A stretch of DNA of 64,000 nt, taken from NCBI RefSeq assembly GCF_030272615.1, contig NC_081406.1, positions 215,197,497 through 215,261,496 of the forward strand. The letters run 5' to 3'. Numbering within the stretch: position 1 is the stretch's first letter; the number at the start of each line of letters is the position of its first letter. Source of the DNA: Cryptomeria japonica. Its lineage: Eukaryota; Streptophyta; Pinopsida; Cupressales; Cupressaceae. Under the pieces are notes generated by a model. It did no database searches, was not told the origin of the DNA, and was given only the letters and a program-made list of their open reading frames with translations. This document shows positions 33,012 through 44,340 of the stretch, piece by piece. A program made the position numbers and the translations under genes.

Positions 33012-34581
33012 TGTAGCATAGGAATCTGGAAATCATCACAAGCAATTTAACATACTAATCTAGCTCAATCACGAAAGCTCAAATGCAATGATTAATCCTA
33101 AACACACACAATAAAGACATGAAAGCAAAACATTAAAGATTAAAAGCTAAGCAAACCAAATGCAGATCTGAATACCTCCTTCATGCGGCTCCATTGTTCT
33201 TCTTTCTTCTCCAAATAGCCTTTATTTGTGGATCTCACCTTCAAGTGCATAAACCTAATGTGAAAGCAAGATTGACATTGGCACAAGAGTACTCAAAGTG
33301 TGATTGATTCGACAAAGTGATTATTTCGACCATGTGATTATTAGATCAGGATTGAAGAAATTCATCCAATTTATAGATAAATTGGAGAAAGGACAAGATT
33401 AGCATGAAATTGATATTTAGGCAATTGATTTATCAATTGTCACAATTGAGTGGAAAGAAGAAGGTTATGACACCTTCTATGTCATGAATTATGACATATT
33501 GCCAATGCAAAGTTTAGAGGACTAGAGGCTTATGACATCTTGCTATGTCAAAAGTATGACGCATGAGAAATTCATGCTTCCACCAAAGCACAAAAATAGG
33601 GAGAACTAGAGAGAAATTAATTAGGTGGAAATTAATTTTGACAAATTAGAAAATAGGTGGAAATTAGGAATTGAGAAAATTAGAAAAATAGGAAATTAGA
33701 AATGATGAAATTAGGAATTTAAGAAATTAGAAAATGAGGAAATTAGGAATTTAGTGAACTAATTAATAATTTTTCATTTATTTATTAATTCACAAAGAGG
33801 GAATTTAGAAATTGATGAAAAATTAGGTAAATCAATTAATAATTTGTCATTTATTAATTAACTCACAAAAAGAGGAATAATTAGCTAGCCAATTAAATAA
33901 ACATTTAATTGTGACATGAAGACCTAAGATAAATAAATAAATTATTTAACCTAGAGGAAGAAAATGGAGAGAAAATGACAAACAAGGTTAAATGAATAAA
34001 TCATAAAACCCTAGAAGATAAATTAGAAATGCAAGAACGACAATTAGGTCTTGATGTAAGATTGACTTGATGTTGATTCGATCATGATTTTGAACTGATA
34101 AATGATCAATGTGATAAACAATTTTGATTGATAAATGCACCAATTTACAAGGAATAATGACAAATTGATCCAAATTAACACGATTGAGAAGGATGATGAT
34201 CGATGACAAATCGATCGCAAAATGACAAGATTGAAAATGATAGCGATCAATGACAAATTGATCGCAAAATGACAAGATTGACAAGAGGACAAAACCCTAA
34301 TTAGGATTGACGATGTCCAAAATGATGACAAATTAGCGTGCACATTGATGCGACAGGATAAGATTGACCAAAATCAAGACTGAAGATTGTTGTCGACAAG
34401 ACCAAATTCGAAAGCGAGATAAATGAAGAAATGCAGAAGAAAGACTCGATGCTTGCAAATGATAAAGACCAAGTGCGTGACATAGGAGAAAATGTTAATG
34501 CGATGCAAAAACCTAAAATAAGGCAATGCGCAAATGTTAAAGTATGATTCTGCAAGCGTTGACCATTTTTAGGTGTCTACA
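33012..34581 (-). repeat. Gypsy-2 3' LTR
   Basis: 1570 bp, TGTAGCATAGG to TGTCTACA. Contains GGAAATTAGGAATT-type purine repeats (about 33640-33760) and a 46-bp-spaced duplicated module with CGATCAATGACAAATTGATCG (about 34197-34280) in which the dyad GATCAATGACAAATTGATC is itself an inverted repeat. Confidence 0.95.
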
Positions 34582-35430
34582 TTTTACCCCTCTTTGACAC
34601 AATGCAATTCTAAGCATTGTTTCAAAGAACAATAATGAAAATGCCCTAGACAATGACAATTGCATATGCATGCCCCCTCGAGGAATTGGCCAGAAACATG
34701 CAGAGAAGAGGTCAATTGATCGATAAAAATGATAGAAAATGATAGGAGCAAACAGATTGACAATCGGAGACCGAATGCACAAAGGACAAACAAAAGAAGA
34801 TGCCAAAAGACCATGACCAACATGAGATGGAGAGAGTGCACGTCCATCTATGCACTGACAAAGATCTATAAATGAGGCAAAGAGAATGAAATTTGCTCAT
34901 TTGCACTAGCCCAAGAAGAGGATTTATTGCTCTGGAAAAGGACACTTGTAGAGAGATGGTGAACATTCCAAGGGCAGATCACCTCAGAGAATGTGTATGC
35001 ACATTCAAACAACCGGACAACGTGGGAGCAGCGGTATGTATCTCAAAAACCCATGTTTTCAATTTTATGAATTTGACTTACTTGCGGGACATTGCGGGGC
35101 CCACAGGGGATGCCGAAAGTGACTCCTATGCTTGTGTAGGGAAAATCCTATGCTTGTGCAGGGTCTTCTACGCTTGTGTAGGGATATACAGGCGTAGGAT
35201 GCAGAACACAGGCGTAGAAGTGCATTGGCAACCCTAATTTTGGTCAAAATAGCATGCAAATGATCTGAAAAGGGGGGATAAGGGTAGGATAGGTCAGAAT
35301 AGCTTAGAAACACCCTGATTTGTGGATGAAATGAGGAAATGCAACTCGTAAGAGCAAACCCTAAAACTCACAAAATATGCCCCAATTGTGATGCAAAGTC
35401 GACAATATCCGTTGATCACATGGGAGAACT
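34582..35430 (-). promoter_or_regulatory. Gypsy-2 polypurine tract and distal 3' region
   Basis: Abutting the LTR, the minus strand reads CAAAGAGGGGTAAAAT, the plus-strand primer. The rest holds repeated GCTTGTGTAGGG and ACACAGGCGTAG strings (35128-35222), which are inverted relatives of each other. Short ORFs here show no domain. Confidence 0.75.
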
Positions 35431-37080
35431 GACCTGACTGCTTCATGCTACGACATAGACTCAAGAGCATAGATAGAGATACATTAGCAGGACTTGGGAT
35501 ATACTATATCACATTCATGCCTGAGATTAGGGTAAACACAGGACTGCTTACCGCATTGGCAGAGCGATGACATTCAGAGACCTCCTCTTTCCATCTGGTG
35601 ACTGGAGAGGCGACTATGACACTGGAGGATGTATGGCGTATCCTCCGCATTCTGATTCATGGAGAGATGGTAAAGTATGAGCTAGTGATAGGGAGAGATG
35701 TGTTGTGTAGATTATTTGAGTGTGACACAGATGATCTGGATATCGTAGAGAGGGAGATCGACTGGGAGAGCATGGCATCAAAGTATGATCGATGATATGT
35801 GGTGATAGCAGTGGTGATAGCATGTCTACTAGTAGGAGATAGATGAGGACATGGATTCCCGATTGGATGGGGAAGAGTGCTAGAGCGGATGGCGACAGAG
35901 GGTACGGTGTATGCATGGGGACCATGTGTATTGGCTATGTTGTATTTTTAGTTGCATCAGATAGCATATCAGGGAGTGCAGACTTTGAGCTATGGAGTCA
36001 CACTGTTATAGGTATGGGCATTTGAGCACATAGCCATATGTCGACCGATTGCAGAGAGATAGGTATTACCACATTGACCATATGTGTACTACTATGGGGG
36101 AGCACTGAGACAGGGTCCGTTTGGATACATATTGTATTGGCGACACGAGCTAGACAGACTGAGAGAGTTCACATGGAGACCATATCATGATTGCCCTGGA
36201 TGGTCAAATGATAGTGATGAGCTACCATATTGTAGACAAGAGAGGTACCTGATTGGGCAACCAGTGAATCGCCAAAGAGTGATTGAGTTGTACTTGCCAG
36301 AGAGAGTCAGACGATAGTTTGGAGAGAGGTAGGATGTACCTAGGAGGACTGCACACTTTGCCCGATCTCATAGAGAGATGAGTCAGTGGGGGAGTATGAT
36401 TCAGCCACACATAGCATATGCTAACTTCTCATAGCTACAGCAGAGACAATGGGATTGGAGATTAGATGTAGTGGATGCCGGGATGACAAAGGAGTATGAG
36501 AGATGGTTTGCACGACGGCAGCCAGTGCCATTGACAGATTCGGATATTCCAGTACCTAGGGGACAGGAGGACTTCCCACTCATAGGAGAGGAGGAGGGAG
36601 ATGATGAGGACAAGGAGGATGAGGGTGGTGATGAGGATGAGGGGGATGATGAGGATGAAGATGAGGATGGGGATGATGAGGATGAGCCAGATTCAGGTGA
36701 GCAGGAGGCATTGCAGGATATACCCATAGAGCCAGAGACAACTAGCATAGAGGAGATGGAGATGTGCAGGGCTACCATAGCGAGTCAGCATGATCATATT
36801 GTGACATTAGAGAGACAGAATGATTAGTTTAGAGTGGAGATAGCCAAACTCATAGCGGCTCGAGATACAGCGATAGCGCAGGCACAACGAGAAGAACAGA
36901 GAGTCACTGAGTATATTGGGTCGATTAGGGATGCCAGTGCATGGGAGATGGCACAGATGTTGGTAGAGACTGGAGAGGAGATATGCCATTAGAGGACATT
37001 ATATGAGAGTGAAGTTCCACCAGAGTAAGAGCAGCTTCATATCGGGCACGATCAAGGACAGAGAGCAGGGCACGCTATCA
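35430..37080 (+). pseudogene. Antisense plant mobile domain (PMD) ORF carried by Gypsy-2
   Basis: Plus-strand frame, opposite to gag-pol. It reads FMPEIRVNTGLLTALAER near 35514-35567, then TLEDVWRILRILIHGEMV near 35619-35672, the landmarks of the plant mobile domain (aminotransferase-like) family. Downstream come EGTVYAWGPCVLAMLYF, WAFEHIA and YYYGG, also family motifs; some of these lie in another frame. A second part has YERWFARRQPVPLTDSD, then an acidic Glu/Asp run (36590-36690) and a helical tail to about 37000. At least six stops interrupt it. PMD proteins occur in plant silencing factors and in transposons, and extra antisense ORFs before the 3' LTR are known from Tat elements. Role in the element unknown. 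Confidence 0.85.
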
Positions 37081-38911
37081 GAGGTCATTGAGCGGCATGG
37101 GGGTGAGTGGACCTATGAGACCACCACAGCCAGGACTAGGAGGGACATCATCCGCGAGACATGGCAGGGATGAGGAGGAAAGAGGGAGCACCCAGTGATA
37201 GAGGCACATGCTCCATATGACAGACAGATGTAGTTTGACATTTTGTAGTTAGCCTGCGGGCCATACTTAGGACAGACAGTCCAATTTTGTACTCCGATAT
37301 TAGTGTGATATACAATATGATATGCATCGATATGATGGGATGCAATATGTTATGACTAATGTTATTTTCTATGTATGGATGACTTATGCACTATTGATGT
37401 ATCATTATGGAACATGTATGGATGTATTTTTTTTTTATGTGTTTTTGATGCATTCATAATATGAGATGGATAAAATGCTTGATGTGATGGTTGATGTAGT
37501 GCAAATGTACTAACCGAATCGATGCATGATGCAACATATGTTTTTAGAGATCGGAGCACTAGACCAAACTGACTATCTGATGGAAGAAATGTTAGTAAGA
37601 GGAAAAATGAGATGGAGGATAGTTAGAGACAAAGAAAAACTTGCTTTCAGTAATGCACTTTGTAGGTGAGAACCTTTATTTTAACGTAGCAAAATGGATG
37701 CATAGCATCATGGCATGGAAGGCCAGAGCTGAAATGCAACCCTTTTTGCAAAAGACAGACACATCGTAGACAAACAACAATCACAACAAAAAAGAAAAGG
37801 ACCATGAACCATCCCGGTCACTCTAAATCACTCAGTGACATCATCGAGCAACATAGGAACATGATCGAAGATAAATCAATAAAAAGATAAGATGCACAGA
37901 TCCCAACAAATCAAACAAACATCTTGATCTTCATCGTCAAAAGTTGAAAGTGTTGATAGGACGATCATGCTATCTAGTTTCAAGGAATGCGATACCCCAT
38001 CTAAGACAAGACACAGTCTGGTTTTGAGTATATCACACCCTGTATAAGACCCATGATAGTGTGCCAAGGACAAATGATTTTGAGGTTGATTGATATAACA
38101 ATTCAGATCAGGTTGAATGTCTGGTTTAAGTGAAAAGTTCATCTGTTTATGCATGATTTCATTAAAGCACAATGTTGATTGCGAGTTGTTGGATGTATGC
38201 TCAGTGATTTGACTTATGCACAAAAGGGATATATATTTTTTTGTGTTTTGCTTTTCGAGATTTTACAATTTTTTTGCTTTGTGTTCAATTTTTTCAGGAC
38301 TTTATATGATTTTTTAGGGATTTTTTTCAGGACGTTATTTGAATTTTTTTGGATTATTTCAGGACATTTTTCAATTTGTTTGAATTATTTCAGGACATTT
38401 TCAATTTGTTTGAATTATTTCAGGACATTTTTCAATTTTTTGGATTATTTCAGGACATTTTTCAATTCAGAAGCTCCAGTGATTGATCATGACAAAGGGA
38501 GCGTACCCAATGCACATCGAAAAGACACATATAGATGCCCGGACTAGAATGTATGCACAAGAAATGGAGTATGCAAGACAATGATGTGGACCAACCATAG
38601 GCCTAGAACAGAACAATGAGTCAAGACAAAGATAGGCATGATAAACCGGCCGAGAGAAAGCATAGTTTAAAGGTCATGACAAATGATGGAGCAATGATCT
38701 TGATTTACACATGGCACCTGTTTGCCAGGTTTTCACCATGGTACTTTCCCAAAGCGCCTGTTTGCCAGGTTTTCACTAGAGGGCGAATCATTTTTCTTTA
38801 CTTTTTTTTTTTCTTTTGCTCTTTCACTTTTTTTTTGTATTTTTTCACTTTTTTCACTTTTTTTTTTTTAAATTTTTTCAGGATCATACTTGAAGAAGTG
38901 CTGATAGAAAA
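37081..38911. other. Gypsy-2 3' noncoding region with T-rich minisatellite
   Basis: No coding motif. At about 38290-38466 a 35-40 bp unit containing TTTCAGGACATTTTTCAATT is repeated about five times. Two copies of CCTGTTTGCCAGGTTTTCAC lie at about 38718-38737 and 38758-38777. T-runs of up to nine bases follow to 38880. Confidence 0.7.
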
Positions 38912-40230
38912 TTATGCCCAGTACTTGTGAAGGTGCATGCTGTTGACAGGATCAGACAAAGGTTCACCTTCTGGAGTCGCAAGCTGATATGCCCCCGAGC
39001 CATAGGTTGTAGTCACTATGAAAGGCCCAACCCAATTAGGTTCAAACTTACCTTTGATGATGTCAATAGACTGTGCATTCTTAGGGTTTGCCTTTAAAAC
39101 CAGATCTCCCATGTCAAAGTGTCACCCTTTGACCTTCTTATTATAAGAGTGATGGAGACGGTTTTGATATGCTTGCAAATGTGTCAGGGTTGTCTGACGT
39201 TTCTCATCTAACATTTCAAGCTAATGCAATCGAGAGACTTTGTGCATCTCATCATCAATCAGATGTTGCAAGGAAACACACAAGGAAGGAATCTCTACTT
39301 CCAAGGGTAAAATGGCTTCCGCACCATACACCAAGGAATAAGGTGTTTCTCTAGTAGGTGTGCGGATAGAAGTGCGATAGGCCCATAGTGCTGGATTCAA
39401 TTGTACATGCCAATCTCGACCAGTGTCATTGACAACCTTCTTCAGGATCTTGATAATGGTTTTATTTGATGCTTCAGCTTGACCATTACCCTATGGATAG
39501 TATGGACTGGAGAAATGGTGTTGGATATGAAACTTTTCATAGAGTTCCTTGACATCTTTATTCTTGAAGGGACGACCATTATCTGTGACTATGGCAAGAG
39601 GAACCCCATACCGGCATATGATATAATTCAAGAGGAATTTTGAAATTTGCACTCCAGTGATATAAGTCATGGGGATAGCCTCGATCCATTTTGTAAAATA
39701 CTCTGTGGCTATAATGATAAAATTGTGTCCATTTGCAGATGTCAGGTGAATCTTGCCAATAAGATCCAATCCCCATTGGGAAAAGGGCCACAAAGATATG
39801 ACAGAATGAAGCTCTTGGGCTAGTGCATGAATGTAGTTTCCATGGATCTGGCATTTGTAGCACTTCTTAACAAAATCATGAACATCTTTTTCCAGAGTGG
39901 GCCAATAATACCCAGCACAAATCAACTTTTTGGCTAAGCTCAGACCATTGAAATGGCCCCCACATATACCATTGTGAACCTCGTGTAAAGTCATTTCTAC
40001 TTTGTAAGAATCCAAACACCTGAGGAGGGTATGGTCAAAAGAACGACGGTAAAGGGTGTCGATGATGATGACATATTTGGTTGTCTGTCGGATGAAGGCT
40101 TGGCGTTGGTTAGTGGAAAGGTTAGGTGGTAAGGTTTGGGATTTCAAATATTGATATACATCTTTGTACCACAGGGAGTTGGGACCAACAAGAATGCACA
40201 TCACATCTGTTGTTGGAATGTCAAAAGAAG
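38912..40230 (-). pseudogene. Gypsy-2 integrase
   Basis: The zinc-binding module HEVHNGICGGHF ... KKCYKCQ (about 39990-39850) precedes the core WGLDLIGKI (Asp) and VTDNGRPF (Asp), then GNGQAEASNK (Glu), so the catalytic triad is complete. A stop at about 39491 replaces the codon before GNGQAE. The C-terminal module ends GAYQLATPEGEPLSDPVN with the final stop at 38912, and another stop lies near 39122. The domain is otherwise well kept. Confidence 0.93.
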
Positions 40231-40239
40231 GAACAGGCA

Positions 40240-40720
40240 ACTGTTCAACCAAAAATTCACATTTGTCCATATTGTTTGGCATATTTAACATGGAGGCGAT
40301 CATAGCCATCGCATCTGCCGACTTGTTTTGCATTCTTGGAACTTGACTAAAATGGATAGCCGTGAATTTTGTTTTGAAGAAATCTACCATATGCTTATAG
40401 GGAATAAGCTTTATATCTTTTGTTTCATAGTCATCATTCACTTGTCAGATGACTAATTGAGAATCTCCATAGACTTGTAAATGTGTGATATTCCAATGGA
40501 CCGCTACACGGAGTCATGTGACCAGTGCTTCATACTCTACAATGTTATTGGTACAATGAAAAGTTATCCTGTAGGACTTGGGAATAGCATCACCTTGAGG
40601 GGTGACAAAAAAGATGCTGGCTCCGGACCCGAACTTGGTATGGGATCCATCAAAGTATAACTTCCATTCATTAGAAGATGTGAGAGCAAAGACTGATTCA
40701 TCTGGAAAATCGGTCAACAT
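40240..40720 (-). pseudogene. Gypsy-2 archaeal-type RNase H
   Basis: Second RNase H, directly after the Gypsy RNase H. LYFDGSHTKFGSGASIFFV (Asp), NNIVEYEALVT (Glu), QVYGDSQLVI (Asp) and NKSADAMAMIASML (Asp) supply all four catalytic acids. Stops near 40514 and 40446 interrupt it. The position after RT-RNase H is the common Tat/Ogre order and contrasts with Gypsy-1. Confidence 0.9.
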
Positions 40721-40739
40721 GGGATGATCATCATAAATA

Positions 40740-41962
40740 GGAGCCTTTTCAAGTTGATCTGCAATGACTTGTCCTTTTATTGCCTTTCACTCCATATACT
40801 GAATATCAAATCCACTGAGGATCATAACCCACTTTTCTAGGCAACCCGTCAAAGCTACTCTGCTAAGCAAGTATTTTAGGGCATCAATTTTTGCAACCAG
40901 CAATGTTTGGTGATTTAACATATAATGTCAGAGCTTCTGTGTTGCAAATACCACTGCTAAGCATGCCCTTTCAATAGTTGAATAATTTAGCTCATAACCT
41001 ACCAATGTCCGACTGATATAGTAAATAGCTTGCTATTTGCCATTCTCATCCTGTTGAGCCAAGAGAACTCCTAGTGCCATTTCAGTTGCAGAAATATACA
41101 ATATAAAAGGCTTTCCTTCTATAGGAGGCATTAGAATAGGCGGCGACAACAAATAGTCTTTGAGAGCTTGAAAGGCTGATTGGCATTGCTCAGTCCACTT
41201 AAAAGTGACACCTTTATGCAATAGATGCTCGAATAGATGACATTTGTCGGCCAACTGAGCTATGAAGCGACGGATTGACTGGAGCTTTCCTTGCAAACTG
41301 CGTAGTTGATGGAGATTAGAAGGAGGAGGCATATCCATTATTGCTTTAACCTTGGCAGGGTCGACCTCAATGCCTCTGTGAGAAACAATGTACCCTAGTA
41401 ATTTGCTAGCTATGACACCAGAGACACACTTCTTTGGATTGAGTCTGAGCTTGTAGGTCTCCATTCGGTCAAAGATTGGGCCCAGGATGGCTAAATGACT
41501 ATCTCTTGTGACAGATTTGCATAATAAGTCATCAACATAGTCCTCCATCAAAGTATGCATGAAATCATGAAAAATTGTTGTCATCTCTCTTTGATATGTT
41601 GCGCCTGCATTTTTAAGACCAAAGGGCATCCCATTCCAACAGTAGGTACCCCAAGCACATGTAAATGTAGTCTTATGTTGGTCTTCAGGAGCAATGCAAA
41701 TTTGGTTATAGCTGGAGAAACCATCCATCAATGAGAGCATCTCATATCCAATAGTCATGTCAACTATGATGTCGATATTTGGCAGTGGAAAATCATCTTT
41801 AGGGCATGCTTTATTGAGATCCCTAAAATCTGTACAGATTCTGATGCCCCCAGTTACTTTGCTAACTGGTACTAAATTTGAAATCCAGTCTGCATAATCG
41901 ATGGGTCTGATAAAGCCCACATCCAGTAATTTTTTCAGTTCTACCTTGACCAAAAGAGCCAC
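40740..41962 (-). pseudogene. Gypsy-2 reverse transcriptase and RNase H
   Basis: A 309-codon open frame (41962-41033) covers RT: ICTDFRDLNKACPKDDFPLP, MPFGLKNAGATYQR and the catalytic EDYVDDLLCKS. The Gypsy RNase H starts within it (PFILYISATEMALGVLLAQQ) and, after a stop at 41033, continues to about 40760 (AIYYISRTLVGYELNYS) with further stops near 40927 and 40788. RT itself appears intact. Confidence 0.94.
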
Positions 41963-42346
41963 CTAGGGATGCATCTTTCTAAGTTTCTGTTTGACAGTCT
42001 TGGCATCTGCTTTTAATGGAAAATGATGAAGGACTAATTCTAGATCAAGGCTAGGCATATCTGCATAGGACCATGCAAAGCTGATCTTCTTCTCAAGAAA
42101 GAAATTGACAAAATCTATCTTTTCCTGTTGTGATAGAGAAGCAACAAAATGAATGACCTTAGGGTTGTCAGGTGTACCCAAATTAATTTCTTCGGTCATT
42201 TCCACAAGTAATGTTGATTTATCCTGACTTGATAGGGCTATGTCCACTCTTCCACCTTTGGGCGCCTTAGAGAGGTTTTCACCCGCAGGTACGTCTTTTA
42301 TTTTTACTTTTGTATGATCAGAGAGTGCCTTACGGTTTTCACTCAA
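41963..42346 (-). pseudogene. Gypsy-2 pre-RT linker
   Basis: Open 127 codons containing FAWSYADMPSLDLELVLHHF and PLKADAKTVKQKLRKMHP, the usual lead-in to the RT fingers in Ty3/Gypsy elements. One stop (at 41963) separates it from RT. Confidence 0.88.
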
Positions 42347-42973
42347 AGATCTATTCTTTTAATTTTTTACTTTTTCTTTTCTTTTTTCATTTTGATGACT
42401 GGAAGATGGAGTTGACTCCCCAAAGTATGCTGTGGAATCTAGGTCAATAGAAAATCCTACCTTATGATCACCTTGTGGTATGCCTTCCCGTAGTCCAAGG
42501 AATTCTGCAATTGCTTCATCATTTTGAAAACAGTCCAATGTGAGTGGTTCTTGTTGGTCATGTTGGATAAGCTAGGGATAGATGAGGGGCATGTCATCAT
42601 CGGTTTTTAGGAGAGAGAGGGCTCATATGGTAAAGATGTAAACATCTGTGGTATCACTATCCAAACTGCTTGTATCTGATTCAGAGCTTGGATCCCAAAA
42701 TGACTCTATCCAAGCATGAGGACATGTTTTAGGAAGAGGAGTTATTTCATGTTTGTCTTCCATAGCCAAATTATTAGGCTCAAGGAAAATATTGTCGAGG
42801 GCATAGGAGCTAGAAGAAAAAGAACTCCACTCCCATTCATTGGAATCAGTTTCGGGTCAGGTATCCTTAGGTGTTATTTCATCATTAGAGTCACGCCCTT
42901 TTCCACATGTGGTCACTTTGGAAGATGAGGGTCCAATTCGCAACGGTAAAAAACCTAACCCTAAAGTTGGAGG

Positions 42974-43300
42974 TCACACCTTAGGTATGACAGGTTCTAA
43001 CCTTCTATTATTGTTGAGGCCTAAGCCACTGCAGCCATCATATCCTTTCTTTTGTAGCATAGTGAATCCTTTGCCATACCATTCCACTGGCAACCTGACA
43101 GGTGGGGTCTCAGTTGGATCCTTATAAAGCCAATCTATGACATCATCATCTAAAGTTTCTTTTTCAAGTTCACCCCATCTTGTAAATGTAGTGGGAGGCT
43201 GATATTGAATAACGACCTTAGGTTCCTTTTGCAATAAATGTGGTTTTCCATATGATTTTGGAGATATTGGTAAATTCCTGATGAGGAATGTTTGATCCAT
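42974..43300 (-). pseudogene. Gypsy-2 G-patch-like module after protease
   Basis: 108 codons ending GFTMLQKKGYDGCSGLGLNN, then RRLEPVIPKV. The spacing of G-x2-x2-L-x3-GYDG-x-GLG-x-N-x-PV matches the G-patch, a glycine-rich RNA-binding motif also found next to the protease in betaretroviruses. It would be translated after protease and before RT. The next 600 bases (42350-42970) are decayed coding linker. Confidence 0.65.
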
Positions 43301-43318
43301 TGAATATTCTCCTCATCC

Positions 43319-44340
43319 TTAATCCTGTATCTTCAATTTTCCTTTGACAGCATCTAACAATTCATTAGGATCCACATAACTATGTGATTTGGCCTGTCTA
43401 TTGACTGGGACTTGCTGCTGAGGGGTATCCTTTAGAGTAGCACAAAATTGAAATGGATTAGGATCTCCTGGAATTATTATCTCAGTTCCATTGTAAGGAT
43501 ATTTTAAACATTGATGATAGGTGGATGGAACTACTTTCATTGCTTGGATCCATGGACGACCAAGAATCATATTGTAAGGGAGATCGAGGTCTAGGACTTG
43601 CAGGAAAGTGTTTTCTGTCACTGGACTGACTCTGATAGGCAATGTAATTATCCCTTTGGATGGGTGCTCAGCATCATCATATGCTTTGATTGTTATTCTT
43701 TTGGAAGCATCAATGTCATTTTCTATATATCCAAGGCCAATGACCACTCTCAAGGTACAAATATTAAGACCCGCTCTGCCATCTATCAAGACTCGTCGGA
43801 TTTTGCAATTATGGACAAAGACTTCAAGGTGTAAAGGATCATTATGAGGGAGCTTATCAGGTGAGATATCATTATCAGAAAATGCAACATTTTGGGAAAT
43901 AGCTAGATGTCCAATCCAAGCTTGAAACTGGTCAACATCAATGTCTGTCAGGACAGTGGACTCAATTAAAGCTTTATCCAGGACTGCACGATGCATGGGG
44001 GACATTTTCAACAACTCAAGGATTGATATTTGTGCAGGTGTCTTTCCTAGATGATCCAAGAGATTATACTGACTTGTAGGAGTTGGTTTGGTAGGAGCTG
44101 TAGGAGCTCCTTTCAGGACTATTTTGGATTGACGAGTGGTGACTGCGCAAGAAGGATCTTGTCCCTTTATTCTTAGGGTGGAAACATACTCATTTGATGC
44201 TCGAAAACAATTGATGACATTGTTATAACCAGTGTTTGCATAATTTGCTGTTTGAGTAGAGTTTGAAGAAGACGCCTTACCCTTGTCATGATCAAGCAAA
44301 GGAGTTTTGAAAATGGTATGATCAGTGTTAGAGGTCGCAT
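43319..44340 (-). pseudogene. Gypsy-2 aspartic protease region
   Basis: Part of a 414-codon open frame (44563-43319). The catalytic motif is RRVLIDGRAGLNICTL (near 43800), with D-G-R in place of the usual D-S/T-G. It continues VLDLDLPYNMILGRPWI, a typical ILGRP flap-side motif. The frame starts in the end of gag and is unbroken through protease. Confidence 0.85.

Noticed and set aside
34537-34966. Overlapping minus-strand ORFs with hydrophobic residues as an env-like gene of Gypsy-2
   Set aside because: They are short, in different frames, lack a signal peptide plus surface/transmembrane organisation, and overlap each other.
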